DNA of 64,000 nucleotides. Source: Candidatus Gastranaerophilales bacterium (lineage in GTDB: Bacteria; Cyanobacteriota; Vampirovibrionia; Gastranaerophilales; Gastranaerophilaceae). Position 1 is the stretch's first letter. Each line of letters begins with the position of its first letter. The stretch lies in assembly GCA_944325865.1 (NCBI GenBank), contig CALVBS010000004.1:186001-250000 (forward strand). Direction: 5' to 3'. Under the pieces are notes generated by a model that made no database searches, was not told the DNA's origin, and saw only the letters and a program-made list of their open reading frames with translations. Below are positions 1 through 7,475 of this stretch, one piece after another. The position numbers were made by a program, and so were the translations under genes.

Positions 1-1153
1 CTTCGGTAATCTCAGGAGGAAGCACACTTCTTTCAAGAGTAACCGCAATAGAAATTTCTTCAATCATACCAGGCTTTAAGTACTCATTAAGCTGTGTTTT
101 ACTGACACCATACTGAGTTTCAGTTGCAGAACGCGAGTAGCTTCTTTCCTGACTTGAATCCATTCCGCCGCCGGCAATTCCGTTTGGAACATAAACACTT
201 ACTGCATTTAAATTTCTGTTACTGTCACGGGTTTCATCACCAAGGCCCTCGGTAAATGACTGCTCATTGACAGAGGCTTTTCTGTCAGGATCATAATCCG
301 TACTGTACTTTTCTGCAGGTGCCTGACGAAGGAAAGTGCTGACGGTTGCAACATAATTACCTTTCCCGATTAATCTGTCCAACTGAATCTGAACTTTTTG
401 CTGCATATATTTATCGTTTTCTTCAATTTTTGCAAGCATTTCATCAGAAGCATTCATTATACTATGATAAACATTACCGTTTGTATCGGTAATTGAAATA
501 TTTTCAGCCTCTAATCCGGAAACACTGCCAAGAAGAAGATTTGTAACTGCCTTTACTTTTAACTGATCTAATTTTTCACCCGACGGCATTACAATCTGAA
601 CTGTTGCAGTAACAGGTTTCTGCATTGAGGTAAACATTGTTTGTTCCGGAATTGAGATAAAGACAGAGGCATTTTCAATCGGAGGAATCTTTCTTATTAA
701 TCTTGACAATTCCCCGTTGATTGCTCTAACCAGTCTTATTCTTTTATCTTCTTTTGTTGAGGTAAAATCACCTTTATCAAAAATTTCAAGCCCTGTATTT
801 TGATCCATCAAACCGCTTTTAACAATAGCAAGAAGAGCCTGATCCCGCTGAGTCATTGTATATTCTTTTAAAAAAATAGTAGATTTAGTACCATCAAGTT
901 TTCTGCTTGCGACAATACCTTCGCGTGCAAGGAGAGCTTGAATTTCTATTGCTTTACCCAAATTATCGGTAGTCAATAAATCCAGAGGTTCTTTGATAAC
1001 TTTTTCACTTACAACCCTTGCGGCCCCGTTAGAAGACCCGCTGCCCGATACTGCAACAATCGATATGGTAAGGATAAGAGCTATTACCAGTACAGCTCCG
1101 CCTATAATTCCGTATAATAAAGGTTTATTTTGTAAAATCTTTTGAAAATCCAT
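1..1153 (-). CDS. fliF: Flagellar M-ring protein FliF (N-terminal part, cut by window edge)
   Basis: This open frame runs off the left edge, so only the first 384 codons are present; full FliF is about 500-570 residues. FliF builds the MS ring in the inner membrane, the base on which the flagellar export apparatus and rotor assemble. The product starts MDFQKILQNK, has one hydrophobic segment at about residues 11-33, and then a YscJ/FliF-type ring-building domain, including a stretch reading ALLAREGI and, later, SVFISIPEQTMF. The ATG at 1151-1153 follows a GGGGA ribosome site. It lies 68 bp downstream of fliE in the same direction, the common fliE-fliF order. The C-terminal FliG-binding tail is outside the window. 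Confidence 0.93.
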   Translation of the reverse strand, partial: MDFQKILQNKPLLYGIIGGAVLVIALILTISIVAVSGSGSSNGAARVVSEKVIKEPLDLLTTDNLGKAIEIQALLAREGIVASRKLDGTKSTIFLKEYTMTQRDQALLAIVKSGLMDQNTGLEIFDKGDFTSTKEDKRIRLVRAINGELSRLIRKIPPIENASVFISIPEQTMFTSMQKPVTATVQIVMPSGEKLDQLKVKAVTNLLLGSVSGLEAENISITDTNGNVYHSIMNASDEMLAKIEENDKYMQQKVQIQLDRLIGKGNYVATVSTFLRQAPAEKYSTDYDPDRKASVNEQSFTEGLGDETRDSNRNLNAVSVYVPNGIAGGGMDSSQERSYSRSATETQYGVSKTQLNEYLKPGMIEEISIAVTLERSVLPPEITE

Positions 1154-1221
1154 ATCGTCCCCGAGGTCTGTTTTATTTTAGTATTCCCTATTTATTACCA
1201 AGTCGTAGTGATGTTTTAAAT

Positions 1222-1560
1222 TTATACCTGAATCTGCATTACTTTGTCATAGGCCTGTATAACTTTACCCACGGCAGTTGTTGCAATATTAACGGTAATT
1301 TCGGATTTGGCCATTGCTGTCATAACATCGTGGATATCAATATTGTTATTTCCAGACATTACGTCTTTTAACAGGTTATCCGGAGCATTGAGTTCCTGAT
1401 TAAAATTCTCCACAAGCCCTGAAAAAACAGCTTTGAAATCTCCTGTCGCAGGAGTTTCCATTCTTTCCATTCTTGCGGACGGAATACCATATAGTCCGGA
1501 ATCAAGCTTTGTATGCTGGATTCTGGCTGGTAAATTGTAACTCGGATAAAAATCTCCCAT
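1222..1560 (-). CDS. fliE: Flagellar hook-basal body protein FliE
   Basis: FliE is the small adaptor between the MS ring and the proximal rod. The 112-residue product has the FliE C-terminal half: DIHDVMTAMAKSEI (about 75-88), then helix residues ending KVIQAYDKVMQIQV, close to the family's usual KVVEAYQEIMRMQV ending. The N-terminal 40 residues are not conserved, as is normal. The start is supported by an AGGAGGT site about 9 bp upstream. It heads the fragment of a flagellar operon with fliF, so the organism probably makes a flagellum or at least a basal body. Confidence 0.92.
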   Translation of the reverse strand: MGDFYPSYNLPARIQHTKLDSGLYGIPSARMERMETPATGDFKAVFSGLVENFNQELNAPDNLLKDVMSGNNNIDIHDVMTAMAKSEITVNIATTAVGKVIQAYDKVMQIQV

Positions 1561-1654
1561 AATTTAATGACCTCCTATTTTATTCTATCTTATTAATATA
1601 TGTTTTGTTAAGCGTTTCAGCCAAAAATCATCCGTTTGACCGAGAAAAACAGAT

Positions 1655-1689
1655 AAAATTAGACCATACCGACTAACACGATATGGTCT
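1655..1689 (-). terminator. Terminator of the dCMP deaminase gene
   Basis: Arms AGACCATA (1661-1668) and TATGGTCT (1682-1689) form an 8-bp stem. Read on the minus strand it is followed by AATTTTATCTG and lies 55 bp after the deaminase stop codon. The other strand carries a stronger T-run after the stem. Confidence 0.55.
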
Positions 1690-1743
1690 TAATGATTTTT
1701 TTTTGAAAGTCATGCTGATAATTTCAATACAAACTTTAAAATA

Positions 1744-2190
1744 TTATTCCGCCTCAAGTTCACGTCTGATGTCATCAACTGTTACATGAAGAATCGGAGA
1801 ATTTTCGTCCTTTCTCAATACAACATTTTTTATTCCGGATTGAACAATGAACCTTTTACACAAAATACAAATAAAGTTATGCCCCCAGATATACATAGTT
1901 GCATCTTTACATCTGTCCTGACCTGCCTGAATTATTGCATTCTGTTCCGCATGAATTGAACGACAGGTTTCGTATCTTGTTCCGGATTGAATATTATGCT
2001 TAATTCTGTAACACTCACCGCGTTCCGCACAGGATTCAACCTTTGATGGGGTTCCGTTGTATCCGGTTGCTTTAATTTTTTTATCTTCACCTACGATTAC
2101 GGCACCTACCTGTGCTCTTATACAGTTTGAACGGCTTGCACAGGTTTTTGCCAAATCCAAAAAGTAATCTTCCCACGATTTTATTTCCAT
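1744..2190 (-). CDS. dCMP deaminase (ComEB-type cytidine/deoxycytidylate deaminase)
   Basis: A zinc-dependent deaminase that converts dCMP to dUMP, feeding dTMP synthesis. The HAE zinc/catalytic motif (SIHAEQNAI) lies near residue 80, and the paired zinc cysteines are in CILC about 26 residues later. The usual proline before that CxxC is isoleucine here. An N-terminal Cys-rich stretch (CAERGECYR) matches dCMP deaminases rather than cytidine or tRNA-adenosine deaminases. The ATG at 2190 is preferred over the in-frame GTG at 2196 because GGGAG is 7 bp before the ATG but only 1 bp before the GTG. It stands alone, diverging from the glycosyltransferase. Length (148 residues) is normal. Confidence 0.87.
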   Translation of the reverse strand: MEIKSWEDYFLDLAKTCASRSNCIRAQVGAVIVGEDKKIKATGYNGTPSKVESCAERGECYRIKHNIQSGTRYETCRSIHAEQNAIIQAGQDRCKDATMYIWGHNFICILCKRFIVQSGIKNVVLRKDENSPILHVTVDDIRRELEAE

Positions 2191-2294
2191 TTTCACACTC
2201 CCTTTTTCTTCATATTATTATAAAAAATAAATATTCTCAATCTGAATTGACAGAAGAATCTTTATATTTTAGACTGAATAAAAAAGGGACAAGA

Positions 2295-3185
2295 ATGTTT
2301 TCATTTAAAAATTTATTTAAGAAAAAGTGCAGTCTGAAATCAATAAATAAAGAAAAACTTGATAAAGATATCAGTAAATTTAACTCCTGCGGAATAAATG
2401 ATATACCTCGGACTCCTAAACTCATTGTTTCTTTAACATCATTCCCGCAAAGGATGTACGATATCCATTATTGTCTTTACTCACTGCTTAATCAAACATT
2501 AAAACCTGATATGATTATTCTCTGGCTTGCAGAAGAACAGTTTCCTAATAAAGAAAAAGATATTCCGCAAGAAGTTTTGAGCCTGCAAAAGTTCGGACTT
2601 ACGATTAAATGGTGCAAAAATCTATATTCGTATAAAAAACTTATCCCTGCATTAATTGAATATCCTGACGATATAATAGTAACCACAGACGATGATGTTT
2701 TTTATGAAAAAGACTGCATTGAAAAATTATACAAAAGTTATCTTGAAACCCCCGGGGTCATAAGCTGTCATCGAGGCCACAGGATTATAACAGACGAAAA
2801 CGGTAATTTTGCAATTTATAAAAAATGGAAAAAGAAAATTTCAGGAGAATCCATTAATTTCAAAAACTTCTTTACAGGAGTCGGAGCGGTTCTCTATCCG
2901 CCACATAGCCTTTATAAAGATATAACCAATATTGAGTTATTCACAAAACTGGCTCCGCATGCAGATGATATCTGGTTCTGGGCAATGGCGGTTTTGAACA
3001 ATACACCAATAAAAGTTATAAAAAATAATATAAAAAACAATACATATATTAATCCTGAAAGAGAAAGAGGACTTACAGGCGAACTCACTCTTGCTGCATC
3101 AAATTATAAAAAAGGCGGAAATGATATTCAAATGGCAAATGTCATTTCTTACTATCCGCAAATTAAAGAAATCATTAATAACTAA
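2295..3185 (+). CDS. Glycosyltransferase (GT-A type, DDD motif)
   Basis: Probable sugar transferase for cell-surface polysaccharide. The 296-residue product opens with a basic, non-hydrophobic tail, then a beta-strand LIVSLTSFPQR (about 43-53) and the nucleotide-sugar/metal motif TTDDDVFY around residues 130-137. Later HADDIWFWAMA resembles the acceptor-side acidic motif of GT-A enzymes. No membrane segment is visible. A longer open frame extends upstream to 2112, but that part overlaps the divergent deaminase gene antisense. The ATG at 2295, shortly after AAAGGGAC, gives the expected start. It is monocistronic. Donor and acceptor cannot be told from sequence. Confidence 0.75.
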   Translation: MFSFKNLFKKKCSLKSINKEKLDKDISKFNSCGINDIPRTPKLIVSLTSFPQRMYDIHYCLYSLLNQTLKPDMIILWLAEEQFPNKEKDIPQEVLSLQKFGLTIKWCKNLYSYKKLIPALIEYPDDIIVTTDDDVFYEKDCIEKLYKSYLETPGVISCHRGHRIITDENGNFAIYKKWKKKISGESINFKNFFTGVGAVLYPPHSLYKDITNIELFTKLAPHADDIWFWAMAVLNNTPIKVIKNNIKNNTYINPERERGLTGELTLAASNYKKGGNDIQMANVISYYPQIKEIINN

Positions 3186-3293
3186 CCCCACCATATAATT
3201 GAAAATAATTGTTTTTATTCATATAAACGTATGATATTTGCAGAATGCATTGTTTAAATATCTTAATATTACCGTATAATTTATTATATAATG

Positions 3294-3321
3294 TTGACTT
3301 TAAAAAAAACATGATTATAAC
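3294..3321 (+). promoter_or_regulatory. Putative sigma-70 promoter for the 3370 gene
   Basis: TTGACT (3294-3299), a 16-bp spacer and TATAAC (3316-3321) lie about 50 bp before the start codon of the 508-residue protein. Base match only. Confidence 0.45.
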
Positions 3322-3369
3322 AGTTAACGTAGTAGTATAAAGAAATTTCATAATGAAGGAGAGCAGCTT

Positions 3370-4896
3370 ATGGGTATGGCAGCTTCACAGGCCAGATATT
3401 TAGGTTTAACAGCAAGAAAAACAAACGTTGAATATGAAGGACAGCAAATAAATCAGGCACGTACGGCCCTTGCAAACCAGAGTGCAAATACATTTAATGA
3501 TCTTCTGGCACTTGAAGTACCGACAGCTCCAAGCACTCAGGATTATACTGAATTAATCTATTCTTATGAAGAAGGAACTGAAAAAGAAACTATTACCGGT
3601 ATGGCAAAACTGGAAAATGATCCTGACGGATACAATTATCTTGTAACCCATTACCATTATGCTGATGTTTATACCGGCGTTCAAAATAAACTTGCTAATC
3701 CACAGGTAATAGAAAGCGACAGTTCGCAAAGAGGTTCTGTCAGCAGAGATTCAATAGGGACAGTGGAAGAACCGACCTATAGCATTAACGGTCACGAATT
3801 ATCAAATTATGACCCTGCCGATCCGACACAGAGTGAATTATACAGCAGGCTGGCCGCAGAATATCCGGAACTTGCCAATGCTGAAATATCTAATTTAAGA
3901 TTTTACACAGACGTTGACGGAAATGTTCATTTTGTAATGAACACAGAAGTTACCGGAGATGGAACGGTCAATTCTTACTCCATTGACCCTGACACCCAAA
4001 ATCCGACAGTACAAACACTAAACAGAGGCAGTGTCACTGAAACCATGCCGGAAAACGTAACATATACTGTTAACGGACATCCTGTAAGTGCTTACGACCC
4101 GACAAATCTTGCTCAGAAAAATGTATTTGATAAAATTTCACAAGATTATCCGTCTATAGCCAACAATATTGATGATGTAAGATGCTATATGGATGACAGT
4201 GGTGCCATTCATTTTACGACACAATCAGCACTTGAAGGAACAGGAGATATAACAGATTATTCTGTCTTGAGCGGAATTCCGACACATGTCGGCAACTGTG
4301 AATTAACTCAATATAATCCGAATGATGCAGAACAAAAAGCCGCATATGAACAAATTTTAAAAGATTGGCCGGATTCTTCTCTGGCACTTTCAGACCCTTC
4401 AGATATTTATGTATGGGAATTTCAAGGAGAAACCCGTTTTGCATCAAGAAACGACTTAACAAGTGCTGCAATAAGCGGTCCTGACCAGACACAACCTTCC
4501 GAAAATCAGGACAAACTAACTTACTACGTTGCTCAGGATGTTAAAACAAAAATTGAAAGAACAGAAAAAGCAATGATTGATGTCGATGAAAAAGGACGAC
4601 CACAATCTGTAAAATTTGAAGATTCATCAGTAACATATGCACTTTCAACCGAAACGGTAACCGACGATGCTGCTTACCAGGACGCAATGAATCAGTATAA
4701 TTACAACATGGAAGTCTATGAAAAGAAAATTCAGGATATCAATGCCAAAACTAAAAAAATTCAAGAACAGGACAGAACCCTTGAATTAAGACTCCGACAA
4801 CTTGATACCGAACAGGAAGCACTGCAGACGGAAATGGAAGCGGTTCAAAAAGTTATTGAGAAAAATATTGAATCAACATTCAAAACTTTTGAATAA
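3370..4896 (+). CDS. Unrecognised 508-aa protein: two-helix core with three-repeat insert
   Basis: No known family is recognised. The N-terminal 45 residues form a predicted helix (ASQARYLGLTARKTNVEYEG) reminiscent of the D0 helices of flagellar axial proteins. Three related segments of about 75-95 residues follow, starting near residues 137, 232 and 306, each with a pattern like NGHxxSxYDPxxxxQ, then YPxxxN, then F or Y in an acidic strand. Residues about 430-505 are a charged coiled coil ending KNIESTFKTF. The two end helices match the 107-aa protein at 6283 without gaps over the last 43 residues. GGAG lies before the ATG. It is first in a same-strand series next to fliE-fliF. There is no signal peptide, so if exported it would need a non-Sec route. 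That link to the flagellum is inference. Confidence 0.8.
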   Translation: MGMAASQARYLGLTARKTNVEYEGQQINQARTALANQSANTFNDLLALEVPTAPSTQDYTELIYSYEEGTEKETITGMAKLENDPDGYNYLVTHYHYADVYTGVQNKLANPQVIESDSSQRGSVSRDSIGTVEEPTYSINGHELSNYDPADPTQSELYSRLAAEYPELANAEISNLRFYTDVDGNVHFVMNTEVTGDGTVNSYSIDPDTQNPTVQTLNRGSVTETMPENVTYTVNGHPVSAYDPTNLAQKNVFDKISQDYPSIANNIDDVRCYMDDSGAIHFTTQSALEGTGDITDYSVLSGIPTHVGNCELTQYNPNDAEQKAAYEQILKDWPDSSLALSDPSDIYVWEFQGETRFASRNDLTSAAISGPDQTQPSENQDKLTYYVAQDVKTKIERTEKAMIDVDEKGRPQSVKFEDSSVTYALSTETVTDDAAYQDAMNQYNYNMEVYEKKIQDINAKTKKIQEQDRTLELRLRQLDTEQEALQTEMEAVQKVIEKNIESTFKTFE

Positions 4897-4925
4897 AATA
4901 ATTAACTTAGTAAAAAGAGGTACAA

Positions 4926-5744
4926 ATGGCTTACAAAAACGACAGTTATCTGGTAATAGCAAATAAATTCGGCTCCGCAAGCGGAGATGCCAAGGCTATG
5001 CTATTTGAAACATACGATAAATTAAGAGATTTAACCGTATCAGGGAACGGAGCCGGCACAGGATTCGGAATGACGGGAAGTTTTCTTTACAGAATTGCAA
5101 GCTTGATGGCTCCGTCATCGTTTGCTAATGTTTTTGGAGCCTCTGAAACAATGAATGTACCGGGAACATCCTATAATTCTTCTTTACCTGGAGGTTCTGC
5201 TTATGGTATTGATTCATTATATAACTATTCCGGATTTCCAAGCGGTGCAGCACCTATTTCCTGGAGTTTTGGAGGTACGACAACAGGCGGAGCCTCAAGT
5301 ATCCTGGGCTGGGGGAGTTCTACAGGCGGTACAGCAACCGGATATGCCTCCAATATAGGCGGAATTGCAGATATTGCAAATGCTGCAGCATACGGCTTAG
5401 GGGCATCAAACGGCTATGGCTGGGTAGGTAAAAATATTGTTCTGCCTATTGCCGGTATGATTTCCGGATGGGGCGGTATTATGCAGGCCGCAGCACCTTA
5501 TTTGGGCGAATGGGGCCTTCCGGCAATCGTAATGTCTAATTTAATGCAGGGAACATCTTCTGCAGCACTCGCAGCATATCAGAATGTCTCGGGAAATATC
5601 ACGGCAAATGCCGACGTAATACTTTCTAATAAAGTACGAAATATTGAAACAGTCTGCAAAATGCTTGATACGCAGGGTGATGTTGTTAAAAAGATGCTTA
5701 AAGAATCAATCGATGGCGACAGTAAAGCTATTCAAAACTTATAA
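4926..5744 (+). CDS. Unrecognised Gly/Ala/Ser-rich protein
   Basis: A 272-residue product without a recognisable domain. After about 70 mostly helical residues it is unusually rich in Gly, Ser, Ala, Tyr and Trp up to about residue 180 (for example SFGGTTTGGASSILGWGSST), then has moderately hydrophobic stretches (IVLPIAGMISGWGGIMQAA). The end is a helical tail (NIETVCKMLDTQGDVVKKML). No N-terminal signal peptide. An AAAGAGG site precedes the ATG. It starts 29 bp after the previous gene and is probably co-transcribed; a strong terminator follows. The composition could suit a fibre, a surface protein or a membrane-inserting protein; none of these can be shown. Confidence 0.72.
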   Translation: MAYKNDSYLVIANKFGSASGDAKAMLFETYDKLRDLTVSGNGAGTGFGMTGSFLYRIASLMAPSSFANVFGASETMNVPGTSYNSSLPGGSAYGIDSLYNYSGFPSGAAPISWSFGGTTTGGASSILGWGSSTGGTATGYASNIGGIADIANAAAYGLGASNGYGWVGKNIVLPIAGMISGWGGIMQAAAPYLGEWGLPAIVMSNLMQGTSSAALAAYQNVSGNITANADVILSNKVRNIETVCKMLDTQGDVVKKMLKESIDGDSKAIQNL

Positions 5745-5788
5745 CACTTATAACCATTTAAAAATATGTAAAATTTTATTGCAAAAAC

Positions 5789-5828
5789 AAATAATCCTGA
5801 AATTTTCATTAAAGTTTCAGGATTATTT
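5789..5828 (+). terminator. Rho-independent terminator
   Basis: A 14-bp stem, AAATAATCCTGAAA (5789-5802) with TTTCAGGATTATTT (5815-5828), sits 45 bp after the 4926-5744 gene. The 3' arm ends in a T-rich stretch. It separates the first two genes of the cluster from the next two. Confidence 0.75.
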
Positions 5829-5997
5829 GCCGATACATAAAACAGAAATCTGAAAATATCTTGATTTCTGAGTGTAATGACAACAAACAAGACCGGTAAA
5901 CTTTAGTTAAAACATGTTACAAAACCTTTACAAACATGGCAATATTTTCACCGTAAATGTTTTTATATACATGTAGGTCTAAAGTGTAAGGAGAAAA

Positions 5998-6270
5998 ATG
6001 CTTCGTGATACTTTAGAGATGAATATAAAAAGAATACTCGATTTCTTGATATATTCAAAAAATTTCCTAATAAGAAAAAGCCCGATAAAGGCTATGATGA
6101 ATTCGATTGTAGAAGGTATCAGAGATTTTCTTACAATGAAAAGAAAATTGAAAATGGCACAATACAGATTGAATTATCACAGGCACCAGTTCCAGAAAAT
6201 GGAACAGCTCATAGCGGAAAACAACCAGCATAGCTTTTTGAGGGGAAACAATCTCAACGAAACCAGATAA
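5998..6270 (+). CDS. Unrecognised 90-aa basic helical protein
   Basis: A small, very basic protein (many Lys/Arg, His) with predicted helices throughout. The central part (TMKRKLKMAQYRLNYHRHQF) could form a coiled coil. AAGGAG lies 5 bp before the ATG, a strong reason to accept the gene. The 6283 gene begins 12 bp downstream, so the two are very likely translated from one message. An antisense open frame (6067-6369) covers both genes but lacks comparable support. Function unknown; a small export chaperone or adaptor would fit the size and position but is only a guess. Confidence 0.65.
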   Translation: MLRDTLEMNIKRILDFLIYSKNFLIRKSPIKAMMNSIVEGIRDFLTMKRKLKMAQYRLNYHRHQFQKMEQLIAENNQHSFLRGNNLNETR

Positions 6271-6282
6271 AGGGAAAAAGCA

Positions 6283-6606
6283 ATGGGTGTCATTACAGAT
6301 ACAATCAGAATGCATTATTTGACGAATGTCAAAATGGATTTGGAATTTAAAATCCAGCTGGTAACTCAAAACCGTATGGAATTAACAGAAGCTTGCAATG
6401 ATTTAATGCAGGTTGGTTCCGACTATGATTCTGATAACCCTATAATGAAAACACTTAACCAGCGTCAGCAAAAGTTAAAAATTCTGGAACAAAAACTTGA
6501 ACATCAAATGGAACAATACCAGATAAGATTAAAAATGGTTGAAACAGAACTCGGCTCATGCAAACAGAGAATTGATAAAAATATTCAGGAAGCCTTCTCT
6601 TATTAG
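6283..6606 (+). CDS. Unrecognised 107-aa two-helix coiled-coil protein
   Basis: The product is almost entirely helical: an N-terminal helix (residues about 5-45, HYLTNVKMDLEFKIQLVTQN) and a C-terminal coiled coil ending DKNIQEAFSY. Both halves resemble the ends of the 508-aa protein at 3370. From the Asn that begins each C-terminal coiled coil to KNI, both have exactly 43 residues, with 11 identities including TE and IxKNI. This protein therefore looks like the minimal form of that family, without the repeat insert. It follows the 90-aa gene by 12 bp, with an AAGGG site. There is no signal peptide. Confidence 0.75.
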   Translation: MGVITDTIRMHYLTNVKMDLEFKIQLVTQNRMELTEACNDLMQVGSDYDSDNPIMKTLNQRQQKLKILEQKLEHQMEQYQIRLKMVETELGSCKQRIDKNIQEAFSY

Positions 6607-6621
6607 TTCATAGCGATATAA

Positions 6622-7293
6622 TTAATTAGTTTGAATAAAAAGACTGATAATATCATTTACTGCAGCATATTGTCTTTGATATTTCTGTGTTTGAGCCTCA
6701 AGAATATTAATTTGTTTTTTATATTCAAGAATGCTGTTCTGGCACTCTCTTGCTGATTGATTTAAGCTTTCCTGTACCTGCTGGGCTTCCTGCAAAACAC
6801 TATTCATTGAAATTCCAAGAGCTTCCATTGTCTGTTTTATAATCAAAGCACCGGTATGTTTTGAAACCCCTGAAGGCAATTTTGTAATCAACTGTTTTAA
6901 CACTGCAACATTGGAAGGAAGTTCCATTTCTTCAACTGCAGATAAATCAGGAGCAGGAGCAGCCTGCTGAGCAGTATAAGAAGAACCGTAAAAATTTTCC
7001 TGAGAATTTACGGTAGGAATTTGAGTTTGAGGGTGAGCAATCTGCGAAAAATTGAAGGTCTGGCTTTGTGCCTCACGTCTTGCTGATTCTAAATCTACAG
7101 AAGCAACAGCTTCCTGTAATGATTTTGACAGAGCATTTTCAGCTTCATCAGATGTAATGTTTTGCTGCACATTGTACTGATTGACAGGCTGAACAAATGG
7201 TTCTGAAACCGGAGTGATTTCAATATCATTTTGTTGTTTTAATGCTTCAACGATTTTTTTACCGACACCTTCTGTAATTTTGTTGTTAATCAT
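6622..7293 (-). CDS. Unrecognised coiled-coil protein
   Basis: A 223-residue soluble protein. The first 120 residues are low-complexity, rich in Gln, Ala, Pro and Ser (possibly disordered). Residues about 125-220 look like a folded helical domain: ELPSNVAVLKQLITKLPSGV, then a Gln-rich coiled coil of about 60 residues (QESLNQSARECQNSILEYKK) ending in ISLFIQTN. GAGGGA lies 5 bp before the ATG. It converges on the 6283 gene with 15 bp between stops and diverges from the PurH-like gene. A scaffold or envelope-associated role is possible; no function can be assigned. Confidence 0.72.
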   Translation of the reverse strand: MINNKITEGVGKKIVEALKQQNDIEITPVSEPFVQPVNQYNVQQNITSDEAENALSKSLQEAVASVDLESARREAQSQTFNFSQIAHPQTQIPTVNSQENFYGSSYTAQQAAPAPDLSAVEEMELPSNVAVLKQLITKLPSGVSKHTGALIIKQTMEALGISMNSVLQEAQQVQESLNQSARECQNSILEYKKQINILEAQTQKYQRQYAAVNDIISLFIQTN

Positions 7294-7412
7294 CTTTCCC
7301 TCAAAAATTTTTTATAAAAATAAACTAATTGAATTATAGTAAAGACAAAAAATTATTTCAACAAATATATGCTAAAGTTACGAAATACTAAGAAGTAATA
7401 TTGTTTTTGAAC

Positions 7413-7441
7413 TTGCAAGAAATATATTTTACTGATAAAAT
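7413..7441 (+). promoter_or_regulatory. Sigma-70 promoter of the PurH-like gene
   Basis: TTGCAA (7413-7418), a 17-bp spacer and TAAAAT (7436-7441). A second TATAAT at 7452-7457 could be an alternative -10 box with a poor -35. Confidence 0.5.
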
Positions 7442-7475
7442 CTTAAGTTGATATAATTTAACAGAAGAGGTAACA

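Noticed and set aside
2112-2294. Upstream extension of the glycosyltransferase frame
   Set aside because: It overlaps the divergent deaminase gene and encodes a sequence unlike glycosyltransferase N-termini; the ATG at 2295 is better placed.
6067-6369. A 100-codon minus-strand frame opposite the 90- and 107-aa genes
   Set aside because: The plus-strand genes have good ribosome sites (AAGGAG, AAGGG) and one shows homology to a neighbour; the antisense frame has neither.
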